Origin: Bog-950 sp044225825
Lineage (GTDB): Bacteria > Bacteroidota > Bacteroidia > Chitinophagales > LD1
Assembly: GCA_044225825.1 (NCBI GenBank)
Contig: JBGAIB010000006.1
Location: 62,001-126,000, forward strand
DNA: 64,000 bases
Direction of reading: 5' to 3'
Shown here: positions 45,722 to 54,331 of the stretch, piece after piece
Layout of the letters: each line of letters begins with the position of its first letter
How positions within the stretch are numbered: position 1 is the stretch's first letter
Translations under genes and position numbers: made by a program
The notes under the pieces: generated by a model
Database searches by the model: none
Seen by the model: the letters and a program-made list of their open reading frames with translations, nothing else
What the model was told of the DNA's origin: nothing

Positions 45722-46199
45722 TGGATTTTTTGGGGTAAGGGAGTGAGTTGGGCAAGTGTGCCGACCACCCCTGGTTTAGCTGGCGCTAAACCTGTCCCCT
45801 CCTCAACGAGGCGGGGAATTTGGGAGTTGTCCTTTATAATGGTGTGGTGCTAATGAGCTAAGATTTTACCCCGCCGAAAATCCAATACAATTCACCACAG
45901 ATTAACACAGATGGACACGGATTAAATACAAGGGTATGGGTGGTTGGATTTTTGGGGGTGGGTGGGTGAGTTGGGCAGGTGGTTTACCCCCTCCGAAAAA
46001 GCCGGTCTATTCCGGGGCCATGTAGGTCCGGCTTTTTCTCGTCCCCCTACTTGCCGGGTTGGTGGCTTGCGCGCAGGGGGACAGTTTGGGGTTAGCCTTT
46101 AATAATGACGTAGTGTTGCAGCCGGGGGGCGCCGGAAGCTGAAGCATCCGGCTTGCCGGGAGAAGCGGAATTTGCTGTTTACGGGCTGAAGTCCGGGCG
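45722..46199 (+). repeat. About 480-bp mosaic direct repeat, left copy
   Basis: This segment is collinear with 47019-47495 over its whole length. It is built of at least four sub-elements that also occur separately: a GGTTTAGCTGGCGCTAAACC hairpin unit, an ACCACAGATTAACACAGATG unit, the GAAAAAGCCGG hairpin unit, and a GCATCCGGCTTGCCGGG unit. The two copies flank one gene in direct orientation. No transposase or terminal inverted repeats are evident. Confidence 0.85.
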
Positions 46200-46255
46200 G
46201 GCATAGGACACAAAAACAGCTCTGTCTCGCGTTAGCAAGCTTAAGTTCGACCCCT

Positions 46256-46825
46256 TTATTTTTTGAATAGCGGCGATTTTTTCAGCAGTCTTTCGATTGC
46301 CTTTTGGTAGCCTTCGTTACTGTTCCAATAGCCGGTATCGTCTTTTTGGTAGAGGACTTTACCGGTGTTGTCGTATATAAGGATGGTTACGGTTGTTTGG
46401 TAGGAATAACTGGAAGTATTTACTGACTTGGTGTAGGAGTTACCATTTGCATCGGTAGTGGTTACATTTTTAAACGTGGTATGGCTTTGCGATGAGTAGG
46501 GATTTTCGGAGACGGTTGCAACAACCAGGTATTGAACACCCAGCAATGTACATAAGTTGCCTGCTGCATAGTAACGCAGGTTGGTGGTTTTAATGCCCTG
46601 TTCGTTAAGCAGTGTATTGGTTATGGCAACCGGTTGTAGCTGCATGAACCTGGCATATTGCGACAGATACGCGAAGGCTTGTTGTTGTCCTACGTCGGAG
46701 GTTGGAACATCCTTTACCAAATTATACGTGAAGGGCAATATGGCAATTTTATTAGCTGTGGAGTCGATTTGTGCAGTAGCAAAGGTGGTTGACAGTGCAA
46801 AAAGCAGCAACAACATTGTTCTCAT
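46256..46825 (-). CDS. Secreted protein with a CsgG/FlgO-like pattern
   Basis: The 189-residue protein has a signal peptide (LLLLFALSTTFATAQ) and the order KIAILPFTYN..., RYYAAGNLCTLLGVQYLVVATV, then a Ser/Thr/Tyr-rich beta region and TVTILIYDNTGKVLYQKD. This resembles CsgG- or FlgO-type periplasmic/outer-membrane domains, where an N-terminal IAILPF strand and an LGVxYLV strand are typical. The match is moderate and function unknown. Notably, it is the only gene enclosed by the 480-bp direct repeats at 45722-46199 and 47019-47495. Confidence 0.65.
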   Translation of the reverse strand: MRTMLLLLFALSTTFATAQIDSTANKIAILPFTYNLVKDVPTSDVGQQQAFAYLSQYARFMQLQPVAITNTLLNEQGIKTTNLRYYAAGNLCTLLGVQYLVVATVSENPYSSQSHTTFKNVTTTDANGNSYTKSVNTSSYSYQTTVTILIYDNTGKVLYQKDDTGYWNSNEGYQKAIERLLKKSPLFKK

Positions 46826-46950
46826 GATTCAGATTTTGGTTAAAGCAAAGTTCAGCCGTTGGAGTGCTGTAATTATTGATCTGGGTAAGCAGGGTGACTG
46901 ACTTTTGTTAGGAATACTGATAGATGGGAAGGAACTAAGGTGCCCATTCC

Positions 46951-47018
46951 GAAAAGCCAATACAATTCACCACAGATTAACACAGATGGACACGGATTAA
47001 ATGCAAGCGAATGGGTGG
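46951..47018 (+). repeat. Extra copy of the ACCACAGATTAACACAGATG unit
   Basis: This short piece, with CAATACAATTCACCACAG and ATGGACACGGATTAA, repeats the unit found at 45880-45950 and 47184-47250. It directly precedes the right direct-repeat copy. The rest of 46826-46950 shows nothing. Confidence 0.75.
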
Positions 47019-47495
47019 TTGGATTTTTTTTGGGGTGGGGTGGTGAGTTGGGCAAGTGGGCCGACCACCCCTGGTTTAGCTGGCGCTAAACCTGTCCCCT
47101 CCTCAACGAGGAGGGGAATTTTGGAGTTGTCCTTTATAATGGTGTGGCGCTAATGAGCTAAGATTTTACCCCCTCCGAAAATCCAATACAATTCACCACA
47201 GATTAACACAGATGGACGCAGATTAAATACAAGGGTATGGGTGGTTGGATTTTTGGGGGTGGGGTGGTGAGTTGGGCAAGAGTTTTACCCCCTCCGAAAA
47301 AGCCGGTCTATTCCGGGGCCATGCAGGTCCGGCTTTTTCTCGTCCCCCTACTTGCCGGGCTGGTGGCTTGCGCGTAGGGGGACAGTTTTGGGTTAGCCTT
47401 TAATAATGGTTTGGTGTTGCAGCCTTATGGCCGGAAGCTAAAGCATCCGGCTTGCCGGGAAAAGTGGAATTTGCTGTTTAGGGGCTGAAGTCCGG
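47019..47495 (+). repeat. About 480-bp mosaic direct repeat, right copy
   Basis: Collinear with 45722-46199, with scattered substitutions and small indels; by eye about 90% identical. It carries the same four sub-elements in the same order. It ends 26 bp before the stop codon of the small membrane-protein gene at 47521. Confidence 0.85.
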
Positions 47496-47520
47496 TTGGT
47501 ATTGGCGCCGGTAGGGTGTA

Positions 47521-47868
47521 TTAGCGCTTGGTGTTTAAGATGCGGTAGATGATTAGAATGGGCAGCGCAATTACAAAAGCTGCCAGCATAAACGCTACGA
47601 TGTTTACGGCGGCGGCCATTTTTAGGGAGTGGATATCGAATTTATCTGCCAGCCAGTGTATAGCGATGGTGGCCGGGTAGACCTCAGCTAACGTCAGGAC
47701 AATAGCTGTAATAGCGGGGATAACAATAATGCCGATGAAGCTAAACATCATGGGCTCCGCCGGCAGGGGAGAGGTTTCTGTACGCTCGTAGATGGCCTCA
47801 AAGCCGGGCAGTTTTATAAATACCTTGCGCAGGCTATGGTAGAATTTGGAGTATTGGGGTTGTTCCAT
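47521..47868 (-). CDS. Small two-helix membrane protein, unknown function
   Basis: This 115-residue protein has a polar N-terminus (about 38 residues) and two predicted transmembrane helices (about residues 40-64 and 84-108), separated by AIHWLADKFDIHSLK. It ends in a short basic tail. I recognise no family. The ATG at 47868 is well placed. It is isolated between the repeat region and the restriction operon, separated from the latter by a 190-bp gap. Confidence 0.6.
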   Translation of the reverse strand: MEQPQYSKFYHSLRKVFIKLPGFEAIYERTETSPLPAEPMMFSFIGIIVIPAITAIVLTLAEVYPATIAIHWLADKFDIHSLKMAAAVNIVAFMLAAFVIALPILIIYRILNTKR

Positions 47869-48058
47869 AACAGCGAAGGTAGGGAACGGGTAGATGAGTT
47901 AGGTGGGAATGTAGGTTAAGAAATGAGCAGGTTTTTAAAAGACGAAAAGGGGGAGAATCTTAGTCTTAAATACTCAGCACACGCGGTACGCTTGCCCTAG
48001 CAGGGAAGTATGGGTTGAGTCACGCGGTTTACTTTCACTAAAGGAACAATTAAGCGGC

Positions 48059-48541
48059 CTATTTTTTTGAACGTTCTTCCCAATCGTCCGGGCGTTCGTC
48101 TTCACCGCGGCTTTGCCAGTAAGCATCGTTGTTAGGGTTCATTTGATTGGCATGGTTATCTAGTTCGCTTTGTGAGTATTCCTCATTTCCGTCTTGCGTT
48201 TTTTCCTCCCAGTCATCTGGCCGTTCATTATGGCCCCTGCTTTGCCAGTAGGCATCATTGTTGGGGTTCAGTTGGTTTGAACGGTTGTTTTGGTTGTAGT
48301 ATTCCTGATACTTCTCCTCAGCTTCGCTGCCAAAATAATCCTCGAAAAGCAAGTGCGAATAGTTAGTAATCTTTTGCTCGATCTCTTTAAGTTTTTCAGC
48401 ATCCGGTTCTTGTGTAAGGTTGTGTCTTTTATCAAGAAATTTTCTGTAGCCGGGTTCTATCAGGTAATGGCCTGCCAAGCCACCAACTATTGCTGAGACA
48501 AGAATTACAGACCAACTAATTCCTTCCGATTTTTTTTTCAT
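48059..48541 (-). CDS. Membrane-anchored protein with duplicated NPNNDAYWQSRG/RPDDWEE motif
   Basis: The 160-residue protein has one N-terminal hydrophobic helix (ISWSVILVSAIVGGLAGHYL), a charged coiled-coil-like middle, and two near-identical C-terminal copies of NPNNDAYWQSRG followed by ERPDDWEE, separated by about 35 acidic residues. The duplicated motif is also visible at DNA level (about 48074-48145 and 48203-48274). I do not know its function. It starts 32 nt after the hsdR stop on the same strand, so it is probably the last gene of the restriction-modification operon. Confidence 0.7.
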   Translation of the reverse strand: MKKKSEGISWSVILVSAIVGGLAGHYLIEPGYRKFLDKRHNLTQEPDAEKLKEIEQKITNYSHLLFEDYFGSEAEEKYQEYYNQNNRSNQLNPNNDAYWQSRGHNERPDDWEEKTQDGNEEYSQSELDNHANQMNPNNDAYWQSRGEDERPDDWEERSKK

Positions 48542-48572
48542 AGCGGCTTATGTGAGTTGAGTTAATGCTTGA

Positions 48573-50951
48573 TTATACCGCAATACCATTATCGTATAAA
48601 TAGCTTTGAAAACCTATAAAGGTGTTGCGTATAGTTGTTATATCACCTAACTCCCTTTTGGCATCATCAATTGCCCGGTATTTTAACTCAAGTAACGGTT
48701 TCAACTTGGCATCGTCCAACTCATCTACCCCTGAACTTATATACTGCTTTAAAACAAAATCTAAAAATGCTTGCTGCTTGCTGTCGTAATTATTAAAACG
48801 CAATCTGGCCTGCTCAGCTCTTATCGTCCTTTCTATGGGCTGTGCCTGAAAGGCTACGTACGCTAACACATCGTATAAATCACTCTTTTCAGCACGTATC
48901 ATGTTTTGCAGGTCGTGTAGTTGTGCTTTGGTAAAGCCCTTTTCATTAAGCTGTTCCAGCAGCTTTTTGCGTGTGCCGGGCTTGCTCCAAATATTTCGTA
49001 GTTCTTCTTCGCTTTTGAAAAAATCGGGTAACGAGCCAAACATGCTTTGCAGAAACTGTTCTGCGGAAATGGGCCTGCCATCAGGACTCCAAAAAGTGGT
49101 TTGTATCATGTGCTGTAACTCGCGCACTTTACCATCGGCCAATTTAATTTTTACTAAACGCCGTGAATTTCCTTCGCAACGACAAGGATTATATCCGCAA
49201 ACTTCGCAAACAAAATCCGGTTCCCGAATGCAAATGCAGGGCTGCTGACCGCATACATTACAAGGAGGAGTAGCAGTACGCGGGTTAGCTGCTACAGGGT
49301 CTAACGGTTCACCATCCCAATCGGGGTCGGTAAACAATTCGTGCGCATTTACAAAATCGTAAATGGTAAAATAATCCTTTCCATCAAATATGCGCGTGCC
49401 TCTGCCTATGATCTGTTTAAACTCTATCATAGAATTAACCGGACGCAAGAGCACGATGTTGCGTACCTCCGGGGCATCAACACCCGTACTTAGTTTTTGC
49501 GAGGTTGTAAGTATGGTCGGAATTGATTTTTCATTATCCTGAAAATCGCGCAGGTGCTGTTCGCCTAATTTTCCTTCATCGGCTGTAACCCGATGACAAT
49601 AGTTAGGGTTTTTGCTATCGGCTATTTGATTGATTAAATTACGTATTGCCAACGCGTGCAGTTGCGTTGCACAAAATACCAGTGTTTTTTGGGTTTGGTC
49701 TATTTGCCGCATAAAAATCTCCACCCGGTATTTTTCGCGGGCTTCAATCTGAATTATGCGGTTCATGTCTGCTTCAGTATAGCGTCTGCCTTGCTCTACT
49801 TCACCCTCTTCTACTACATCATCGCCGGTATATACATACTCGTCAATAGTAGTATCAATCTGTTTCACTTTAAAAGGGGTTAAAAAACCATCATTAATAC
49901 CCTGTTTAAGGGAATACGTGTATACCGGTTCGCCGAAGTAATTATACGTGTCGGCATTTATGGTGCGCTTGGGGGTGGCCGTTAAACCTAATTGAACGGC
50001 TGAACTAAAGTATTCCATGATAAACCGCCAGCGGCTTTCGTCTTTAGCACCGCCGCGGTGGCATTCGTCAATTATTATAAAGTCGAAAAAATCGGGAGGG
50101 TAATCACCAAAATAAGGGGTTTCATCCGGCCCGCTCATAAAGGTTTGGAAGATGGTAAAAAACACACTGCCGTTTTGAGGCACGCGGCCTTTCTTTTTTA
50201 TATCAGCAGGGTTTATTCTTACCAGTGCATCTTCTTCAAACGAGCTAAAGGCGTTAAATGCCTGGTCGGCCAGTATGTTTCTATCAGCTAAAAACAAAAT
50301 ACGGGGACTGCGTTGCCCATCTTTATGAATGTTCCAACGGCTGTTAAACAGTTTCCAGGCTATTTGAAAGGCAATGGCTGTTTTACCCGTGCCGGTAGCC
50401 AGTGTAAGTAATATGCGCTTTTTGCCCTCTGCAATGGCCTCTAATGCTTTAGTAATGGCATTTTCCTGATAATAGCGTGGTTGCCAGTTGCCTTTTACTT
50501 CAAATGGTATGGATAACAGCTTTTCTTTCCATACTGCCGCTTCGGGTGCTGCTTTTTCTTCTTCGCCAAATACCATTTGCCAAAGCTCATGGGGGGTAGG
50601 GTAGGTGGTAACATCGCCCTCTGTGCCCTGCAGCATATCTGCCTCGTATATTTTTAGCCCGTTGGTGCTGTAGGTAAAACGCACTAACAGCCTGCCGGCA
50701 TAGTCTTTAGCCTGCCCTAAACCTTCGGTGTAATGGCTGCTTAACTTTTTAGCCTCAATAATGGCTAAGTTGCGGTTGCGGTATTGCAACACATAATCGG
50801 CCTTATCGGGCTTGCTGCGTTGCCCGTTACCAACTAAACGGCCCTTGGTAATAGGAAACTCCCTGCGCACGTAGCTTCCTTCCACTATGCCCCAACCTGC
50901 TGCCTTTAGGGCAGGGTCAATATATTCTGCTCGGGTTTCTGTTTCGTTCAT
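48573..50951 (-). CDS. hsdR: Type I restriction enzyme R subunit (EcoEI-like)
   Basis: The 792-residue protein has an N-terminal HsdR nuclease domain with a D...EAK-type core (ADYVLQYRNRNLAIIEAKK, residues ~51-69), an SF2 helicase motor with Walker A ATGTGKT (K190) and DECHRGG box, and motif VI-like IGRGTRIFDG. A cysteine-rich insertion (about residues 562-592) has two CxxC...CxC knuckles (CNVCGQQPCIC and CEVCGYNPCRC) that probably bind zinc. It cleaves unmodified DNA after translocation as part of the M2-S-R2 complex. It overlaps the preceding ORF by 4 nt (ATGA). Confidence 0.95.
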   Translation of the reverse strand: MNETETRAEYIDPALKAAGWGIVEGSYVRREFPITKGRLVGNGQRSKPDKADYVLQYRNRNLAIIEAKKLSSHYTEGLGQAKDYAGRLLVRFTYSTNGLKIYEADMLQGTEGDVTTYPTPHELWQMVFGEEEKAAPEAAVWKEKLLSIPFEVKGNWQPRYYQENAITKALEAIAEGKKRILLTLATGTGKTAIAFQIAWKLFNSRWNIHKDGQRSPRILFLADRNILADQAFNAFSSFEEDALVRINPADIKKKGRVPQNGSVFFTIFQTFMSGPDETPYFGDYPPDFFDFIIIDECHRGGAKDESRWRFIMEYFSSAVQLGLTATPKRTINADTYNYFGEPVYTYSLKQGINDGFLTPFKVKQIDTTIDEYVYTGDDVVEEGEVEQGRRYTEADMNRIIQIEAREKYRVEIFMRQIDQTQKTLVFCATQLHALAIRNLINQIADSKNPNYCHRVTADEGKLGEQHLRDFQDNEKSIPTILTTSQKLSTGVDAPEVRNIVLLRPVNSMIEFKQIIGRGTRIFDGKDYFTIYDFVNAHELFTDPDWDGEPLDPVAANPRTATPPCNVCGQQPCICIREPDFVCEVCGYNPCRCEGNSRRLVKIKLADGKVRELQHMIQTTFWSPDGRPISAEQFLQSMFGSLPDFFKSEEELRNIWSKPGTRKKLLEQLNEKGFTKAQLHDLQNMIRAEKSDLYDVLAYVAFQAQPIERTIRAEQARLRFNNYDSKQQAFLDFVLKQYISSGVDELDDAKLKPLLELKYRAIDDAKRELGDITTIRNTFIGFQSYLYDNGIAV

Positions 50952-51337
50952 TCTATGTAATCCTCGTTAAGTAGGCGCTTAAGAATGGGCTTAACCATAC
51001 TATCTACGTTAGCCAACATTAGACCTAGCTTATCAGGTTCATCTAGTAGAATCTTGTAGCTGGGAGCATTTGTTAATATCCTGATTCTGCTGTAAACCTC
51101 ATTGGCTACTGAAAATAAGTCGCTTGGGCTGTCAATTGAAAATCGGGCTTGATTGCCTTTTACATCTCTAACATTGAGGTAGTATGTTCCTGGATTTATA
51201 GGATAAAGCTTGATTTGGGGGCCTTCGTCTAATCCAATGCGAAACGAAACTGTGTCTGGTCTATCCCAAAAACAGGGTAAAGTACTAAGCGTACTAGAAT
51301 CAAGTTGCGCGAATAATGACTGTAGTTCATCTAGCAT
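50948..51337 (-). CDS. Unrecognised 129-residue protein embedded between hsdS and hsdR
   Basis: The gene overlaps the 3' end of hsdS by 11 nt and the 5' end of hsdR by 4 nt, so it is translationally coupled to both. The protein begins MLDELQSLFAQLD and contains FRIGLDEGPQIKLYPINPG and LFSVANEVYSRIRIL; it looks like a small alpha/beta domain without membrane segments or cysteines in pairs. I recognise no family. Its position inside the operon suggests a role in assembly, control or inhibition of the restriction complex, but no motif supports a specific choice. Confidence 0.75.
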   Translation of the reverse strand: MLDELQSLFAQLDSSTLSTLPCFWDRPDTVSFRIGLDEGPQIKLYPINPGTYYLNVRDVKGNQARFSIDSPSDLFSVANEVYSRIRILTNAPSYKILLDEPDKLGLMLANVDSMVKPILKRLLNEDYIE

Positions 51338-52511
51338 ATGATAGTTGTGTTTGATTTCTCTTGCTTTTTAATTCCCCACTAAACGCCTTTTGCAAAATAC
51401 TTTTCTTTAGTTCCTCTAAATCATCCAGTTTCTTTTGGTAAATAGCTTCAAGTTTTTGGGTTTCGAGTTTCAGCGCATCGAGTTCTTGGACAAACTTACG
51501 TTGGGACTTGTGTTCCACCAACGGTATTAATAAATTTCTTAATCCTTTGTAATATATTCCAACTACACTAGTGGTGCCACTTTTCAATTTTTCCAGCCTT
51601 TTCTTGACAACTTCAGTTGAAAACGCATAATTTATGAATTCAGGTAAAACTTCCTTCACAAATTTAACTCGCATGATATTGTTATTAAACAGGGTTAGTT
51701 CGTCATCTATCGTCTTAAACACACAAGTCTTTCCCACCAAATCATAACTATTTCTAGTATTGAAAAGAAAATCTCCATTATCCAAACTATATTTTTTTAA
51801 CTCATCTTTAGTAGCATCTACGTAAACATACTTGTCATGGGTCAAAGTGTTGTCAGCCGTAATAGAATCCATCTTAAGGTATCTATACTTTTTGCCCTTG
51901 CCTTGTTCTTTGGCTGCCTTGATTAAACCAATTTGGTTTTCATGAATCAGGTCTTCAAATGTCTTCTCTTTCCACTGCTCTGTGTCATTACTGAACTTTT
52001 GATTTAAACAGCAGCGAAATAGCTCCCTTGCGTTTTGCAGGTTGCGCTCGGTGTTTTGTTTGGCTTTTTCAATTGCTGCAAAGGTTTCATCTAAAATGGC
52101 AACTATGGCTTGTTGTTCGGGAAGGGGCATCCACAGAAAAGGCTCGTTTTTGTAGTCCTTAAAATAGATGTGTGGGATTGCAGCACCAGCTACGTATTTT
52201 TTGAAATCAATTGATATAAGAGAATAATACAAGTAATTTAAGTCGATGCCTTCTTTCGGAAAAATATATTGCAACGTTCCAATAGTGGAAGTAAAAGCTT
52301 CCATTTTTGTCACTCGACCAACACCCGAACCATCCTTTACAATTGATAAGTATGGTTTTTCGTTATGGTAAAAGCTCACATTTTTTATATAACCACTCGC
52401 ACCGTATATTGCATACGGTCCCACTTCATTGGTTAGCTTGTTCTGGGAGACGTTAGACGAACCTTTGTCACATGCCTCACCGACAGTAATCATTTTCCAC
52501 CCCTTCTTCAT
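51327..52511 (-). CDS. hsdS: Type I restriction-modification specificity subunit
   Basis: The 394-residue protein has two target-recognition domains, each followed by a coiled-coil conserved region. The first ends with LPLPEQQAIVAILDETFAAIEKA, a hallmark HsdS spacer helix. The second contains IYYKGLRNLLIPLVEHKSQ and the terminal KKLDDLEELKKSILQKAFSGEL helix. HsdS selects the bipartite DNA site and holds two HsdM subunits. It overlaps hsdM by 4 nt and the 129-residue ORF by 11 nt. The target sequence cannot be predicted from here. Confidence 0.95.
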   Translation of the reverse strand: MKKGWKMITVGEACDKGSSNVSQNKLTNEVGPYAIYGASGYIKNVSFYHNEKPYLSIVKDGSGVGRVTKMEAFTSTIGTLQYIFPKEGIDLNYLYYSLISIDFKKYVAGAAIPHIYFKDYKNEPFLWMPLPEQQAIVAILDETFAAIEKAKQNTERNLQNARELFRCCLNQKFSNDTEQWKEKTFEDLIHENQIGLIKAAKEQGKGKKYRYLKMDSITADNTLTHDKYVYVDATKDELKKYSLDNGDFLFNTRNSYDLVGKTCVFKTIDDELTLFNNNIMRVKFVKEVLPEFINYAFSTEVVKKRLEKLKSGTTSVVGIYYKGLRNLLIPLVEHKSQRKFVQELDALKLETQKLEAIYQKKLDDLEELKKSILQKAFSGELKSKRNQTQLSYAR

Positions 52512-53968
52512 ATCATCTCAGCTATGGCATTTAAAATATCAGTGGTTTCAGCATCTAATTCCTGCATTTCTTCCAGTATTTCGGTGGGGGCACGTAAGGC
52601 AGCTTCCTCGGGCTTGTTAGGGTTTTTTACGCTTAGGTCGTACGTAGTAGTATTTAGTGCAGCCACTTTTAGGTTCCAACTGCGTTCGGTTTCGGGCATG
52701 GTGGTTTGCAGGTTAACAAACTCCTTCATGTCCTCATCGTTCAACGGGTTACCCTTGCCCATGTTACGGCCGGGGTTAAGCTGGTAATACCATATACTTT
52801 TGGTGGGTTCGCCTTTGGTAAAAAACAACACTACGGTTTTTACACCTGCCCCTAAAAACGTACCGCCGGGCATATCTAACACCGTATGCAGGTTGCAGCT
52901 TTCAAGCAGGTGTTTGCGCAGGCTAACTGCGGCATTATCGGTATTACTTAAAAAGGTGTTTTTAATAACTATGGCTGCCCGGCCGTTTGCTTTTAAGCTT
53001 TTAATAAAGTGCTGTAAAAACAAAAAGGCTGTTTCGCTGCTCTTAATGTCAAAATTCTGTTGCACTTCCGGCCTTTCTTTGCCTCCAAACGGCGGGTTGG
53101 CCAGTATTACGTGGTAGCGGTCTTTTTCCTGTATATCGCGTATGCTTTCGCTAAGCGTGTTGGTGTGTATAATATTGGGGGCTTCAATACCGTGCAGTAT
53201 CATGTTCATTACCCCAATAATGTAAGCCAGGTTTTTCTTTTCCTTTCCGTAAAAGGTTTTTTGTTGCAGGGTTTTTAAATCGTTGGTGCTTAGTTTATCC
53301 CTATCGCGGGTTAGGTATTCGTAAGCCTCGCACAAAAAGCCTGCACTGCCACAGGCACCATCGTAAATGCGCTCGCCTATTTTAGGCTTTACCACCTGTA
53401 TCATGGCACGTATTAACGGGCGTGGGGTGTAATACTGCCCACCATTACGCCCTGCATTACCCATGTTTTTAATCTTGGTTTCGTACAGGTGGCTTAGCTC
53501 GTGCTTATCTTTGGTGCTTCTAAAGGGCAGTTCATCGGCCAGTTCAATTACCTCGCGCAGGTTATAACCGCTTTTTATTTTGTTTTTAAGTTCGCTAAAA
53601 ATTTCGCCTATCTTATACTCAATAGTCTGCGGTTTATCGGTGTGTAGTAGCTTAAAATTGGCGAGGTAAGGGAATAGCTTCAGGTCTACAAAATCCACCA
53701 GGTCTTTACCCGTTTTGGCTTTGTGGTGGTCTAACTTACCATCGGGGAGTTTTGGCATAGCCCAATTAGCCCAACGGAACTGCTCATCAATAATAAAGGT
53801 GTAGGGTTTGTCCTGTAAGGCTGCTTCATCGGCCTTGTCCTTTTCTAAATCATCGAGGTAGCGCAGAAACAAAACCCAACTGGTTTGTTCTATGTAGTCC
53901 AGTTCGCTATCTGCCCCGCTATCCTTGTAGAGTATGTCGTCAATATTCCTGAAAGTCTGTTCAAACAT
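52508..53968 (-). CDS. hsdM: Type I restriction-modification methyltransferase subunit
   Basis: The 486-residue enzyme is an N6-adenine methyltransferase. The SAM site is DGACGSAGFLCEAYEYL and the catalytic motif IV is NPPFGG in VILANPPFGGKE. The N-terminal HsdM_N helical domain includes YIEQTSWVLFLRYLDDLE. It is the first gene of the operon hsdM-hsdS-orf129-hsdR-orf160 on the minus strand. Upstream lies the tRNA-Arg array. Length and all motifs are intact, so the modification function is probably active. Confidence 0.96.
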   Translation of the reverse strand: MFEQTFRNIDDILYKDSGADSELDYIEQTSWVLFLRYLDDLEKDKADEAALQDKPYTFIIDEQFRWANWAMPKLPDGKLDHHKAKTGKDLVDFVDLKLFPYLANFKLLHTDKPQTIEYKIGEIFSELKNKIKSGYNLREVIELADELPFRSTKDKHELSHLYETKIKNMGNAGRNGGQYYTPRPLIRAMIQVVKPKIGERIYDGACGSAGFLCEAYEYLTRDRDKLSTNDLKTLQQKTFYGKEKKNLAYIIGVMNMILHGIEAPNIIHTNTLSESIRDIQEKDRYHVILANPPFGGKERPEVQQNFDIKSSETAFLFLQHFIKSLKANGRAAIVIKNTFLSNTDNAAVSLRKHLLESCNLHTVLDMPGGTFLGAGVKTVVLFFTKGEPTKSIWYYQLNPGRNMGKGNPLNDEDMKEFVNLQTTMPETERSWNLKVAALNTTTYDLSVKNPNKPEEAALRAPTEILEEMQELDAETTDILNAIAEMI

Positions 53969-54050
53969 GTTACTGCTTAGTTATGGCACTAAAATATGAT
54001 TTTTTTGCAATGAAAGGACAGGCGCGGAAGTTGAGCAGGGTGGCTACAGC

Positions 54051-54298
54051 AAGCGGCTTCTGATCGCTGTATGTTGGTAGTTGCTATAAAACAAAAAAAG
54101 CGCAACTGTTGTTGCGCTTTCTGTGCACCCGAAAGGAGTCCCCCGAGGTATCGGGGCTAAGCTTCTGATCCGTTAAGGTTTGGTGGTTGTTATAAACAAA
54201 AAAAGCGCAACTGCTGTTGCGCTTTCTGTGCACCCGAAGGGAGTCCCCCGAGGTTTCGGGGCTAACCTTCTGATCCGTTAAGTTTGGGGGTTCTATAA
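54051..54298 (-). repeat. Tandem duplications of the tRNA-Arg 3' half plus terminator
   Basis: Two units of 105 and 103 bp (54091-54195 and 54196-54298), with traces of a third at 54051-54090, repeat the 3' half of the tRNA-Arg gene from the anticodon arm to the end, together with its terminator hairpin. In both units the T-arm is interrupted by a palindrome: CCCCGA, four nucleotides, TCGGGG replaces the GGGTTC of the true gene. They lack the 5' half and cannot encode a tRNA. A 72-codon reading frame through them is repeat-derived. Confidence 0.85.
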
Positions 54299-54300
54299 AC

Positions 54301-54328
54301 AAAAAAAGCGCAACTGCTGTTGCGCTTT
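54301..54328 (-). terminator. Terminator of tRNA-Arg
   Basis: On the minus strand GCGCAAC, a 4-nt loop, GTTGCGC, then seven Ts, directly after the mature tRNA end. The same hairpin is repeated in both upstream tandem units (54091 and 54196). Confidence 0.9.
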
Positions 54329-54331
54329 CTG

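Noticed and set aside
45482..45853. 123-codon plus-strand frame
   Set aside because: It is composed entirely of dispersed repeat units that also occur elsewhere in other frames.
45541..47495. Possible CRISPR array or insertion sequence
   Set aside because: Repeats are long, irregular mosaics without regular spacers, and no cas or transposase gene or terminal inverted repeats are seen.
54084..54302. 72-codon minus-strand frame with internal repeats
   Set aside because: It is the translation of the tandem tRNA-Arg 3'-half copies and terminators.
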